From assembly GCF_047495875.1 (NCBI RefSeq), contig NC_092467.1, positions 12,117,566 to 12,181,565 of the forward strand: 64,000 nucleotides of DNA, in the 5' to 3' direction. The translations under genes and the position numbers were made by a program. This DNA comes from Pithys albifrons albifrons. Its lineage: Eukaryota > Chordata > Aves > Passeriformes > Thamnophilidae. Positions 28,401 through 40,070 of this stretch are shown here, one piece after another. The notes below the pieces were generated by a model. That model worked only from the letters and a program-made list of their open reading frames with translations, ran no database searches and had not been told where the DNA came from. Positions within the stretch are counted from its first letter, which is position 1. Every line of letters begins with the position of its first letter.

Positions 28401-31400
28401 AATTTCCTGCAAATAACGCCTGTATTTTTCACGATCAGTGTTCAGAGCACTTCTCTGAGCTGCCTTCAGTCTTTCAATTTCAGCTTTCAGTTCTACATTA
28501 GACAAACAGACACACAGTACACATAAAAAATGAAGACAAAATAAGGTGTCACTTCAGTACTAGATTCTGTTATTTAATTAAAAAACAAAACATGTTTCCA
28601 TATTCCAGGTTCTGAAGTGTAGCCGAAGATATCACTTAAACTTCAGAAAAGTTCACATAGAATAACAATATTAAAAGGAAAATACTGTCAGGTTGTATTA
28701 GCCTAGTTGACAGTTGGCAAGTGGTCAGTCAACACAATAGGTTATTAATAGTAAGTACTCTTTTGAAGCAATAAGTTAAATATATGTGCAAATGAAAAAC
28801 CCTCAAACACTGCAGGTGCCAATCTCACCTCTGATTAGTTTGACATTCACATCTTCATTTACTTTAGCCAGGTTGATAATTGAACAAGCCTGTTTTGCAT
28901 AGCGGAGGGTGCTGAGCGTTTCCTCTGTGCTGCTGCCCGCTGGACTCACCGTGGCAATCATCGTTGTTTGGGAATTCCCACCAAGGCTTTCCTTCAGCAA
29001 CCTTCAAATGACAGGAGAATACAAGTCAATCTCTGGATCTCACACAGAGAGAAAAATTCAAAACTTCTCAACTGGAACAGATCAAATACAAAATACCAAG
29101 GGTCTTGTTACTTATTTGAAAGAGACTGTTATGTACTTAAAACATAAACCAAGGTCCTGTTTGTTCTTTAGCTGGTCCAACAGGCTAATTTTTTCCTTCC
29201 AAAGGTCATTTGAGAGAGAAAGGAAAGGAAGTAATGCCTCATGAACATATGAAAAAAATAATTTCAGAAAGCCTCCACTTCTATATAAAAAAAATTCTCA
29301 AGTGTACGTACCAAGTAAGGACAGATTCCCGGTAAGGAATGAAAGTTTTCTTTCCATTTTGGAATTGTTTAGAGAGCGCAGAAATAACCCTTCCAAGGGT
29401 TAACAACGATTTATTGATACTCACACCTTCCTACACAAAGCAAAATTAAAAACATTTATAATACAGTTGCATCTCCTTGTGTGATATTATTGACTATGCT
29501 GTTGATTAACTATGCTCATTCAATGTATGGTACAGCTGTACCACACACATGTCACCACTTACTAAAAAAACACCCCAGCAATAAGACACAAAAGCATCCT
29601 AGATCTTCATTTGAAAAGAACAAAGACCTTGTCTTTAAAATGAGTTAAGAACCATCAAATCTATGAAGGCATCTTGAAATGAAGTCTCTTATAAGAAACT
29701 CTGTTTAATTAGATTCCCCCAAAAAGGGGCAAGACCCAACTCTGTGTAATATTTGGTGCATGATTTACAAGGTCACACACAATTTTCCCTCACTCTTCCT
29801 GCAGGATCATTAGACCTGCACAGCATGGAGTGCTGCTCTACACGAAATCTGCCATTTTGCACAGTCCAAACAGCTTCTTTAGGCCACAGACCCTCAGTAG
29901 CAGAATGTGATTATAAGGGCTATAAACATCCCTTATAGCTACAGATTCTGCTAAAGAGTCCCATTAGACACATGCTTTGGAATTCAATGGTATTCTTGGC
30001 AGTCAATCCTGCTCCACAGATTACCAGTCTTGGTTTACCTTCAGCCTTTCTCCAGTGGTCTGAGCTTTTGCACAGCACTCACTGCCAGCTAGATCGACAA
30101 GATTTATGTGACTGGTAAGCCTGCGATCACACTGTTCTTTGTTCACAAATTCTACCTGGAAAAGAAGGGAGATGCTGGCATTCAAACCAAAATAAAAAGC
30201 CTGAGGGCAAGCAGAAATCTGACAAGTTCAAGTTCACAATAAACACACTAAAAATTTATGCATCCGTTTACTTTTTGGCAGGATCCTCATGTACATCCCT
30301 TGAAGGAGACTAAGTTCAGATTTTAACCACAGAGTCAGTTGGTTCTGGCTGAATAACTGCATAGGCATCAACTGCAAACAAAACAAATTACCAAACTATG
30401 CATTTGGGTCTAAAGTTTGACTATTGCAGTTATCCAAAAACCATGGAAATCAGTAAGCTGTTACTGACTTAGACCAATCAAGATCAGTTAAGTAATCAAT
30501 CAAGGTCAGTTAAGTAATCAATGGAAAAGGCTCCAGAGTAGTTATGACAGAAAAAATCAACACTCCAGGGGTGAGAAATGCACAGAGGAAGGAGGAAAGA
30601 GATCAGGAAAGTGGGATGAAAAATTAAACCAATCAAGAACAAGAACCCCACAAACCAACAAATTATTTGTGCACAGAGCAGATTGACAGTCTGTAGACTC
30701 CCGAGGAGCTCCACACTCATTTCACTTCCTTGTTCAGACTCAACTCACTATATCAGGTTTTGTCTTTTAAGCATCTGTAAAAGAAGGAGTTGTAGTCCCT
30801 ATGACCTGGAGACACACAGGGGAGAGAGGCATTCTGAAACAAGGAAACATTTGTTCCCAAAAATGTGTTGAAACTGAGCAGAAACTGCATCTCCTACCGT
30901 CGTCCCAGTTCATCATTCGTAGGAGCTCAGCACAGTTATGCACCTCACACAGCCTAACCTTCTCAGAGGCTGTGCTGGCAGCAGTGTGAAATTTGGTCTG
31001 GCCTCAATTAGGATTCCTGTTACATCTCAAAACTCACACAGAGGCTTGGAACTACTCCTAGATCTGTCAGTCTGGACTTATTTATATTGCTGCTGTAAAT
31101 ACACGTAGCACGGAAGCCATCAGAATCTGCTCAAAGCATGTAAAATAAAACTAGTTTTGGTGTGCAGAAAACCATGTTAAAATGCCCTATGCTTTACTCA
31201 AAGATCTTCAAGTATACTCTCCCAACTTTCTAGGCAGTAGACAAAAGAACTTTTTACTACCCAATTTGAACAGATAAAACCCATCAATACCTTGGTTTGC
31301 GTCATGACAAGGGTGAAGACAGAATGAGATCTGGAGCTCTTGTCATTCATTACTGTAGCAGCTGTTGCTCTCTGCTTATTTCCTAGTTCAAGCCAACTCT

Positions 31401-34400
31401 GTAAGAGACAAAAGATGTGAAACCAAAACCTGCTTTGGAGACTTAATTGAAGATTTCTATGTTTGCCAGTAAAGTTATTAACACAAATCAGGACTACATG
31501 GGAGAAATTAGGAGATAACTATGTGAACAGTGACACTTGACTGTATGAATCTCTTCAGCTCCATTATATAGGACTAGTTTTTATTATCCTTTTACAAAAT
31601 CAGCTGAAATATCATAGACTACTTGACAGTCTGAATTTTCTTCTCATCCATGGAATTTCTTTTTCAGCAGTGAAGAAAGGAGCAAGCAGAAATATTTGTA
31701 TTCTCTTGTAGTAACCAAGTATTTCTTACCTGAATATCAGAGTAAGAACGAACAACATTCCTAAGGTGGAGGAAAAAGAAAAGTTTGGGTTCAGACAGGT
31801 TTTTCTTGTATAATTTTCCCTGCTGCCTGAGTTCTGAAACATTTCCCCAGTTACAAACAAAATATAAACACACAAAAAGCTTCAGTTGCCTTGAGACTTC
31901 CACACAGTTATTTCACTAGGGCAACATATAATGAGTATAAATTTTTCTACAGCTACATGAGACTGAGATCTTGCTTGGTTTACTAGTGAGTACACAAGGT
32001 TTCACAGATCCTCAAGATAACTACTGCACTCTTTCAGGATTACACCACACATCTTTTAAATTAAGAACACTTAAGACTTACACTGTCAGGCCTTCCACAT
32101 ATGGTCCTAACACTGGATGCTCTCTTACACGAAGCTGGTGAGAGTAATTTCAAAATAAAAATTATTAGGAATGCATTAGTTAGATCAAGCACTCAGGAAT
32201 ACCTTAAAAGAAAAAAAAAATCTGCAGCATAAATCTATTATGTTTCCAAGTTAATTAGCTAATGTCAAAATCACTGACAAAACTCAGGTGAAAGCACTCC
32301 TGCTTTACACAGGACAGTATAGTGGTAACTTCCACATATAAAGTCCACATAAGTCCCAAGCTTAGGTTAAAGGACTTATTTCAACAGCAAGATGAATGTA
32401 GTTTACCATCTTTATCATAAACTAATATTTGGTTTACACACAAGTGGCCAGTATAGCATTCAGCATCAAAGAACAAAAAATACTTTTTCTTTACTAAGTC
32501 AGATATCATGAATTCCTTCCCTATATATCCTACTTAAGACAAATTTCTTTAACTTATGGGTTTACTTATTCTAACATACAAACATTAAAAACTAGCTAAA
32601 CTAGTTTAACTAGTTAATCAGGTCAATCTTGCTTTTTTTCCCTGTCCTCCAGATCTCTGAGAAACAACCAACGAAAAAAACCCCAAACCTCCATTTAAAA
32701 TACAAGTTTATAATTCAAATTATATTGCACAGAAGGCTCTTAGTATAATCTGGAGATTTAGATAAATTATATTCTAGGAGACTTCTTATAAAGGCTGAAA
32801 AGATCATTTTGCAGATAAGGTGAGGTTTTAACAATTTCTTGAGATTCTATTCAAACAATTTGTTTTTATTTCAACAAGTTTTTTTGCTTAGCATTTCTCA
32901 AGTGCCAGGTTTTTTGCTGTAAGTCATACAGTGATATTTTTGTTTTTTACTTGAATCCCATTATTTACAACTAAGTTACATAGAAAATAAAACAATGATC
33001 ACTTATCATTTGTGCATTTTTGTTTACAGAACAGATGCCACTACTTGGAGGGTATGTACATACTTGTTTCTGTGCACAACTTACTTGTTTTTTCTGTCCA
33101 TTTTCAGTTTTAAAGACAAGCAAATCGTGAATTTTCTCATTGTATATTTCAAAGAAGCTCATTTCAAGATGATACAAAATCTAATAAAATAATAAAAGAT
33201 TTATTAATATGGTACACAAAACATTCTCATCATACTTTGATTCAAAAATTGACTTAGATTGCCAGATCCTGATATTCAATATTACAAGCATTTGTACAAA
33301 AGGGACTTCCCATGAGAAATGGTATCATGAAATAGTTTGGGTTAAAGGGACCTTGAAAGGTCATCTACTTCAACGCCCCTGCTAATATCAAGAATACAAT
33401 TTATTGGAATTCCATCCACAGCCATTTCCAGATGGAAGCTATCAAGCCTTAAAAAAATTATATACATCCACTTCAGAAGTTTCAGCACTCGGTTTTCAGT
33501 ACATGAAAACATATTTTTGTTTTGCACTTCCACTTGTCCCTTTCACTTAAGGACTGTGCTTGTAACAGGGAAGGTACAGACTCATGTTGTCAATATCCTG
33601 ACACGAAACAGAATGACCTTATGGAAATATAAACCTTGTCTACCTACAGCAATTAAAAAAATTTAAAAACACACCAAAAACATACAAACAAAAAACCCAA
33701 ACAAACAAAAAAACCCACACCACAACAAAACTGTCACGAAAACACATGTCTTCCCTCTGAAGGCATCCAGGTCTTTTTAGTTTTTTCCAAGTAACATAGA
33801 ATTTTCTTTAAGAGAGGAAGACTGCAGCAAAACCTCTAAAACACTGAAGTCAGAAATACAAGATTCAAGACAATTTGTTGCAGCAGAATCACTTACAATG
33901 CATAACAAAGGAATAACAACAGTTCTGCATCTTTAGAAGTTATACTCTCTAGCCAAACTCAGCAATAAAGATTGCTGATTCCTCCTTAATTCTCAGTGTC
34001 TACCAAATCCACTGTAGGATCAGAATGTTACATGTCCACTGATATTAGGATTAAAAGTCCAGAACTCAAACAAAGCAATAAAGAAACTTGGAATAGTTAA
34101 AATGGGAAATGTTTGCCTGCATAAGCTCAGTTGAATGTTATGGGCTACTGAACAGCAAGTCATCCCTTACAGACGTGAACAACCATATAGAAAAAACAAA
34201 GTGGGGGTAGTTATTTTTTTATTTCAGCAAGAATACTGAGCTAAAATACTAGAACTGGAATGCTATTGAAATGTATTTTGCTTTGATACATGATATTTAA
34301 CAACCATCTGTATTTTTCAAATTCTACTGCCTCCACTAAGAGTACTGAGTCCACTGAATTTGTTTTATCTTTCCTTACATAAATTCTATACTGCAAGACA

Positions 34401-37400
34401 TGCAATACAGAGGAAAGGATCCTAGTCTAGTGATACATGAAAAATATCATGCCCATATTTCTTTTTCACATTGGTGCCATTAAGAAAGTAAAACAATGTT
34501 GATTTTGACTATTTAAGGATACTGTTAATCAGAGCTACTTGCAGAAATAAGATTTGAACCAGCAAAAGGATATGAACATTAATAAATGGATCAGCACTAA
34601 GGTATCAGTTTCCTCATTCGATGTAAGGTCAAAAGCATAAGCACATCACCTGTTCCTTGTCCATTTGAGCGATTTGATTGAAAAGATCTTCACAAAGCCT
34701 TGGAATTATTCCTCGGTCTTCATCAAATCCCATCATCCTGTGGTTACAAAAAATCAGCTAGTTTAGTTTTGTAACTCTCAGCAGGTAGTTTAATGTTAGC
34801 TGTGCAGCTCCAAAGGTGACATGCCATATGGTTCTAGGCTGTACAAGGAATAAGCAACAGAAACAAATCTGCTCAAAGGTGATGCTTATTTAAGCTGGGA
34901 GTTGGACAAGATCATGTCCAAAGGGACTTTCTATTTAATCCATTGGGAAATGGGCTGAAAACCCAAGTAAAACAAAAACCCTACAGCAGCTGAAGAGTAA
35001 GCTGTACTATTAACAGTAAGCCTACAGAGGTTTAATATGTATTTAGTACTCTCTGCACACTTCCAGTGTAGTTCCATAAGCCCCTCTCCACCTTCAGGGC
35101 AGTTTTTTGCTGTTGAGTTGCCACTGCAGAACAGCAGTGCACCAAACTCAGCCACAGACCAGGGACACTCACACACAGCTGCACAGCACAGCCCTCAGCA
35201 CAGATATGATATACAAACTTGACCAGAGCACACAGTTGTTACTGATATCAATTTCAGCCTTCCTTAAACTATAAAAGGTTGAAGGTAAGTATTTGTTTAA
35301 GTGAAAGTGGCAGAAAAAAACCCAAACAAAACCCCAACAAACCTCCAAAGAGAATATTGCAAACTGAAGTGTATCATTCTTTTAGGCCAAGGTAAAAACT
35401 ATTATACATAAAAAGTGAGTTTACACCTAAAAGGAAAACCCTACTTCTGTTTAAGTTCTGTATCTATTGTAAATTGAACAGAAACATTCTGGTCCTCAAC
35501 TAGATATATTAAAAATCTGTACTGCCTCATGGGAATTACAAAACTAAGGGAACTAACTTCAACAGATTCATGCTTGGAAAGCAGGCAGTTCACTGGGCTT
35601 TCTACTGAAAAACAGAAATAAGGTATAAATACTTGACTATAAACCCTCAAAACACTTGTCTGGGATTTTGTGCAAAGACAGATTTCAAATAAAAAGTGCC
35701 AAAATCATATGGATTTATTTATTTAAAGTTCTGAAGCATCAGGACCATAATTAGAGTGGCCTCTTAAATGTCTTATCCAAAAAACATACTATACTTTTCT
35801 ATGTCACTTCAATCACAAAAAAACCAACAGTGGTGAACAACAACAGCACTGGGAGAGTTTGAGAAGCTCTCAGCATTAATAAAGGTTTTCCTTCACTAAA
35901 ATCTCTGGAACAAGTTTTTATTTTCTTCACTAGAAGTAGTAAGAAGACAGTGTCAGATTCATAAAGCTAAATTTGGTTGAATTACTATAAATACGTTTTG
36001 ATCTTTGTTTTAAAATAAGTAAAAACATTTTTACAAAATTCTGTAACACTGGAATCTATTTCATACAATCTCTTTTCATGGCTTTACATCACATAACTGG
36101 CTTCTATGGCAGTTTGACTATTACTATTGGGAACTTACGTGTATGATTTTCCAGAACCAGTCTGCCCATAAGCAAAAAGACAAGCATTGTATCCCTCGAA
36201 AGCTCTTTCAAGGAGTGGCACTGCCAAAGTTTGATAAATAACTGCTTGGCTTGCAAAATTAGGATGACACTTGTCAAAAGACCAGAAGGAGAAGTCATAA
36301 CTGAAGCTGTAAACTTGGTTTGTGGATGGATTTCGTACAGCTGTCTCTGAACCACTCATGGAGATTACAGGGAGTGAGTTTTCAGTTTTCTCTCTGAATG
36401 GAAAGGGGGGGAAATTAAAACAAATTAAAAAGTATAAGCCAAATGCTTTAAGTCAGGAATCTCAATGAAAATAAAAAGAAAACATTAAAAGAAAATAAAA
36501 ATATCAATAATCATTGTGAAAAATATCTCCTTGATGAACATACAAAGTATTGAAGATGAAAATACTGTTAATGAATATGTAAAAAATAGACCCAAACACT
36601 TATAAAGTTAATTCAGTTTCTTAATAAAAATCTTTGTCTTGGTGTTGAGTGGAGTATCAGCTAATTTCAAAGTACATATTATATCCTTATTGGGTGAATG
36701 ATTAAACAATTCAAAACATACAAAGCAGAAATCAATATACACTCTTAGCACTAGAAATAGGTCCAGGATACAAACCTGTTACTGAAGGGCCGAACTCGCA
36801 CAGCGACAGTCACTTTGCTGTTTTTCACTTTGGAAACATCTCCCTCAGTTCTGCTGCTCTCAGCTAAAGCTTCTTGTGTGTTCACTTCTGTTTCTGAACT
36901 TCTAGTCCCAGACAGAGAGCTGGAGACACGAGGGGTGTTTTTGGCTAAAATTTGAAGATGAGGTGTTTGTTCATTTGAAGCCAATTTGAGCAATGGCTGA
37001 TCTTGAGAAGTGCTGTTCTTTGGGGTAAGCTTAAGTCCTTCTGTTAAACCTTTAGCTCGTGTCCTTGGTCTTTCTAAACTGTTCTGTTTTATCATTAAAT
37101 GCTGTACCCGTCGCGTGCCAGCTGGCTTATTTACATGGCCTTTCTCATTCAGCTGTTCTCCTGACAGCTTATTAATACATTTTGAGGTAACTAATTGTTC
37201 TGATTTCGGAACCTCATTTTGAATTTTTGTGTCAGCAGTTCTTGTCTTATATTTTAAAGAAGGGTAGATACCATTTTCACAGACACCATCAACAAAGCCA
37301 GAGGAATCTTTGCTGTTCAGGTTACACTCTAGCTTGGTACTGGACTGACCTTCAACTAACTTCAAGTTTGGTTTATCGTCATCAGTATCATTAATATTCT

Positions 37401-37881
37401 GTGGAACTGTAATCTTGCGTGCATCAGAGTCATTGTTTTCTTTTCTAGGCACAATATTCTGATTGATTTTACCCTTCCCAGTGGAGCCACTCCTCACACG
37501 CCTCTGCAGAGTCAGTCTCTTCTCAGTGTGTAGCTCTTCTGGGCCCTGTGTTGTGTTTGTATGCAACTGTTCACTACTCGACATTAATTTTTTGCTTGCT
37601 CCAGTTCTCCTCTGGAGTGTTAATCTGCCTTCAGGTGTAGAGGTAGTTGATGCATCACTCACTTTTTCACAAGCTGAAATCACATAAGTCCTATTTACTT
37701 CCTCAGTCTTATTCTGAGAACATGGACGCAGACTATCCTTTTCTTCTCTCAGCACCTGTGATTCCAGTTGCTGCCCAGGTGCTTTCCTGCTGGCAAAGGT
37801 GCTGTGGGAGGGAGCCTTCTGCCAAGTGCCAGCGCATCGTGTCCCAGCAGGGCTTCTGGCAGGAACTGGGTAAATGGGCAT
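16055..37881 (-). CDS. KIF14: Kinesin family member 14, complete coding region in 29 coding exons
   Basis: KIF14 is a plus-end kinesin-3 of the spindle midzone and midbody that works with PRC1 and citron kinase in cytokinesis. Exons in transcript order: 37881-36776 (coding part), 36393-36139, 34737-34650, 33180-33085, 32134-32082, 31760-31730, 31398-31291, 30155-30039, 29430-29312, 29001-28829, 28492-28345, 28240-28177, 27978-27794, 27065-26963, 26756-26596, 25832-25685, 25026-24874, 24279-24153, 23595-23502, 22525-22387, 21900-21800, 21167-21073, 20338-20117, 19976-19792, 19194-19036, 18653-18534, 17413-17339, 16686-16548, 16413-16055. All have GT/AG borders and compatible phases, giving 1640 codons plus TAA (human about 1648). 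Domains: N-terminal tail 1-355, motor 356-about 700, FHA about 800-890, coiled coils, and C-terminal IEWV. The start at 37881 is the first ATG I judge likely in the first coding exon (A at -3); the exact start is the least certain point. Confidence 0.95.
26596..27978 (-). other. KIF14: KIF14 FHA domain exons
   Basis: Three exons (27794-27978, 26963-27065, 26596-26756) encode residues 787-935. They include the FHA-type elements ETTVGR (about 822-827), [14 protein letters not shown], the VNGK turn and [20 protein letters not shown] domains bind phosphothreonine and are typical of kinesin-3 motors. The acidic coiled-coil segment starts straight after, with exon 25685-25832. Confidence 0.88.
30478..30521. 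repeat. 22-bp tandem duplication in a KIF14 intron
   Basis: There are two adjacent copies of a 22-base unit (TCAAGATCAGTTAAGTAATC and two more bases), differing at one position. It lies in the intron between exons 30039-30155 and 31291-31398, away from splice sites. Confidence 0.85.
33336..33560 (-). mobile_element. Degraded CR1 LINE 3' end in a KIF14 intron
   Basis: The plus strand reads GTTTGGGTTAAAGGGACCTT, then GGTCATCTACTTCAACGCCC, the reverse complement of the CR1 3' untranslated end. The terminal octamer repeat is missing and the right part is heavily diverged. It lies between exons 33085-33180 and 34650-34737. Confidence 0.6.
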
Positions 37882-39540
37882 GTTGTCTTCCAGCAATACT
37901 TGGCTTTTAAAAAGCACAGCACCTTTCCTAAAGGATTTTTCTAGTTGCTGCTTCGTAAGGAATCTAGGGAGACAAAGCAAAAAAACAATTTATGATCTCA
38001 TGTCCACTGTCAGTTGTTTTGGTGCATGGGGAGCTCTGTACAGATACTACAGTAGATGTTCCCAAACGTTAATAACAATTAGTATACTCCTCCACCTCCA
38101 ACATTTAAAAAAAGTATTTTTTATATTTGAATGACTGCTTCCAAACAGCTTCCAGGCCATTTGACTTAATTCATTGAGTTCTACAATTTGTTTCAGGAAG
38201 TAAACTAAGTACCATGAAGGAGCACCAGTTGGTAAAAACAATGATCTATTTAGTAACCAAGATGACCAGGGATATTTCCTCCAATTGATCCACCATGATC
38301 CCCAAACTAAGGAATTCCAGATCATGCCGCCATTTACTCACAACTATTTACACTCTGAAGTGTTTCACAGCTAACAGACTCCAACACACCAAAATTAACT
38401 TTGATAGGAAGTCTGAGAACATGGAAAGCAGAGTTTTTTCAGAGTTTTGATATGCAATATAAAAGCCAGTATCAGAACAGAAGTGTTAAATAAATGACTA
38501 TTAACAGTACATTTGGACATTATTTTACTTCATTTTAGTACATACAGCATAGCAAAACAAAGGACACTTAGCCTAGGGGACAGAAAAAAAGTGCAAAATA
38601 TGTTCCCCATCCTTTCTACATGTAATTTTTTTAAAAAACTCCATATATGCAATCTGTACAGGAAATATGTTTACATTATCTGCATCATAGTTACTGGTTT
38701 GCCACAAGTTTGTCATCACTATCCACTGCAGACGTGCCAGCTGCAATTAATTCACTGTTACAAGTCAGCAAGAAGTCACCTGACTCAGATCCTTAAAAAC
38801 TCCATATATCATTAACAACAGCTGCACATGGGTGGGGGCAAAAAAGGGAAGCAAGATGAGAGCAAGTGATGTAGAAGAAACCATTTAACCACTGCTCCAA
38901 GAGAAGTTTCCTTTAATGCTACACTTTTAAGTTACAGCTTTCAGAGTACCCTCAGGCTTAATGCCGTTACATTTGCTTTCACCTGTCATGACTGCACTCT
39001 TCATAGCTCACAAGTTGTGAGGAAAATATTAACATTTCAAACCAGAGCACATCTATTGCTCAATCCAGTTTGAGACGGGAAGTGAATTAGTTACACGAGC
39101 TGTAAAGTACCAGTTTTGTGGTTCCCTCTGGCAGGCAGTGAACACAAACACAGCTGTGGGCCATTAATAGTGTCAGTGTTTCCTGAAAAGTCCACCCTTT
39201 CCACGGAGTTTTAACATAACTCCGGTGGGAAAGTTCTCCGCCCCCTTGCTATAACTGGGCCTGGTGAATATACACAAAGTTTTTGTGGAGAACCGCGAAA
39301 CGTCCCATTACAAGCTCCTTCATTCTAAGATAAGGAAGGTTCCGTTCGAGAGAACCAAACTCAGGAGGAGGAGCACGCTCCCTCCCAGTTTTTAAAGAAT
39401 TACAACCACTAACCAAGCATGACAGGCATGGGCTCAAGCGCAAGAGAACCGGCAGCTCCGTTATCCCTCGGTAAAGCTTCCCTCGCTCGCAGCCGAGCCC
39501 CGGCAGACACGCACGGCCGCGGGGCCGCGTCCCCTCCCGG
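37882..39540 (-). other. KIF14: KIF14 5' UTR portion and first intron
   Basis: The first coding exon starts at 37963 after a TCTCCCTAG acceptor, leaving 82 bases of 5' UTR before the chosen ATG. Upstream to the CpG island there is no convincing coding exon, so this is read as intron 1 with the non-coding first exon inside the island. The frame at 38047-38325 (minus) has no splice context and I do not call it. Confidence 0.6.
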
Positions 39541-39744
39541 CGCTGCCCTGCGGGTTCCGAACTCACGGAGCGGACGCCCCACCGGTCCCGGCGCTGCCCT
39601 GCGGGTTCCGAACTCACGGAGCGGACGCCATGCCGGTCCCGCCGCTGCCCTGCGGGTTCCGAACTCACGGAGCGGACGCCCCACCGGTCCCGGCGCTGCC
39701 CTGCGGGTTCCGAACTCACGGAGCGGACGCCACGCCGGTCCCGC
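39541..39744. repeat. Fourfold 51-bp tandem repeat in the KIF14 first-exon region
   Basis: Units start at 39541, 39592, 39643 and 39694 with CGCTGCCCTGCGGGTTCCGA; the last copy ends near 39744. Units 1 and 3 share one variant at the right end (CCCCACCGGTCCCGG), and units 2 and 4 share another (CCATGCCGG or CCACGCCGG). This suggests a duplicated 102-bp dimer. Each unit carries ACTCAC on the plus strand, that is GTGAGT on the KIF14 strand. The unit length is a multiple of three, which creates a long but meaningless open frame. Confidence 0.92.
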
Positions 39745-39931
39745 CGCCCCTCACGATCGGGGCGCCTCCGCAACCGCCACCGCCGCCCCGTTTGAACGTG
39801 CCGGGCGCGCCCGATTGGCTGAGCGAGGCCCCGCCCCTGTCCCGGCCCCGCCCCGCCCCGCTCGGGGGCGCCGCTGCGCAGGAACCGGCGGGAGCGCCGG
39901 AAGTGCCAGAGGCTCGGGGTAGGAGAGGGAC

Positions 39932-40046
39932 TGCGGAGTGTCGGGGTTGGCACTCGGGACCGCCGAGTGTCGCGATACCACCCTGGACCGCGGAGTGTCG
40001 GGATTGGCAGCCAGGACCGCGGAGTGCCGGCGTTGCACCCGCTCCG
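39932..40046. repeat. Imperfect 28-29-bp tandem repeat upstream of KIF14
   Basis: Four degenerate copies of a GGACCGCGGAGTGTCGGG-like unit start near 39932, 39961, 39989 and 40018. It forms the upstream edge of the CpG island and is unrelated in sequence to the 51-bp repeat next to it. Confidence 0.75.
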
Positions 40047-40070
40047 TAAGGCCAGCTCGCACCTCGGTGG

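Larger units (their letters stand above)
28829..36809 (-). other. KIF14: KIF14 kinesin motor domain exons
   Basis: The motor begins [11 protein letters not shown] at residue 356, at the end of the first coding exon. The P-loop [10 protein letters not shown] (445-454) ends the second coding exon, with its last codon split by the intron. Switch I NDKSSRSH is at 561-568 (exon 31291-31398). Switch II DLAGSE is at 600-605 (exon 30039-30155), followed by Cys where kinesins nearly always have Arg. ESLGGNSQT and TLRYA, which close the motor, are in exon 28829-29001. All nucleotide-contact motifs are otherwise intact, so an active ATPase is expected. Confidence 0.92.
39430..40070 (-). promoter_or_regulatory. 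KIF14: CpG island promoter of KIF14
   Basis: The stretch is dense in CpG with several GC boxes (GGGGCGG-type, about 39830-39870). On the KIF14 strand an inverted CCAAT box (ATTGG at 39814-39818) lies about 20 bases upstream of TTTGAA/TTCAAA (39791-39796), separated by GGGCGCGCC. A CCAAT box followed closely by a CHR-like TTTGAA is the usual layout of late cell-cycle genes controlled by DREAM and B-MYB/FOXM1, matching the known mitotic expression of KIF14. The start site is probably around 39.75-39.79 kb; that is inferred from layout only. Confidence 0.75.

Noticed and set aside
39249..39953. 234-codon minus-strand frame with a 17-residue repeat over the KIF14 promoter
   Set aside because: The frame is open only because the 51-bp GC-rich repeat is a multiple of three and lacks stops. 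It sits on a CpG island and has no domain.
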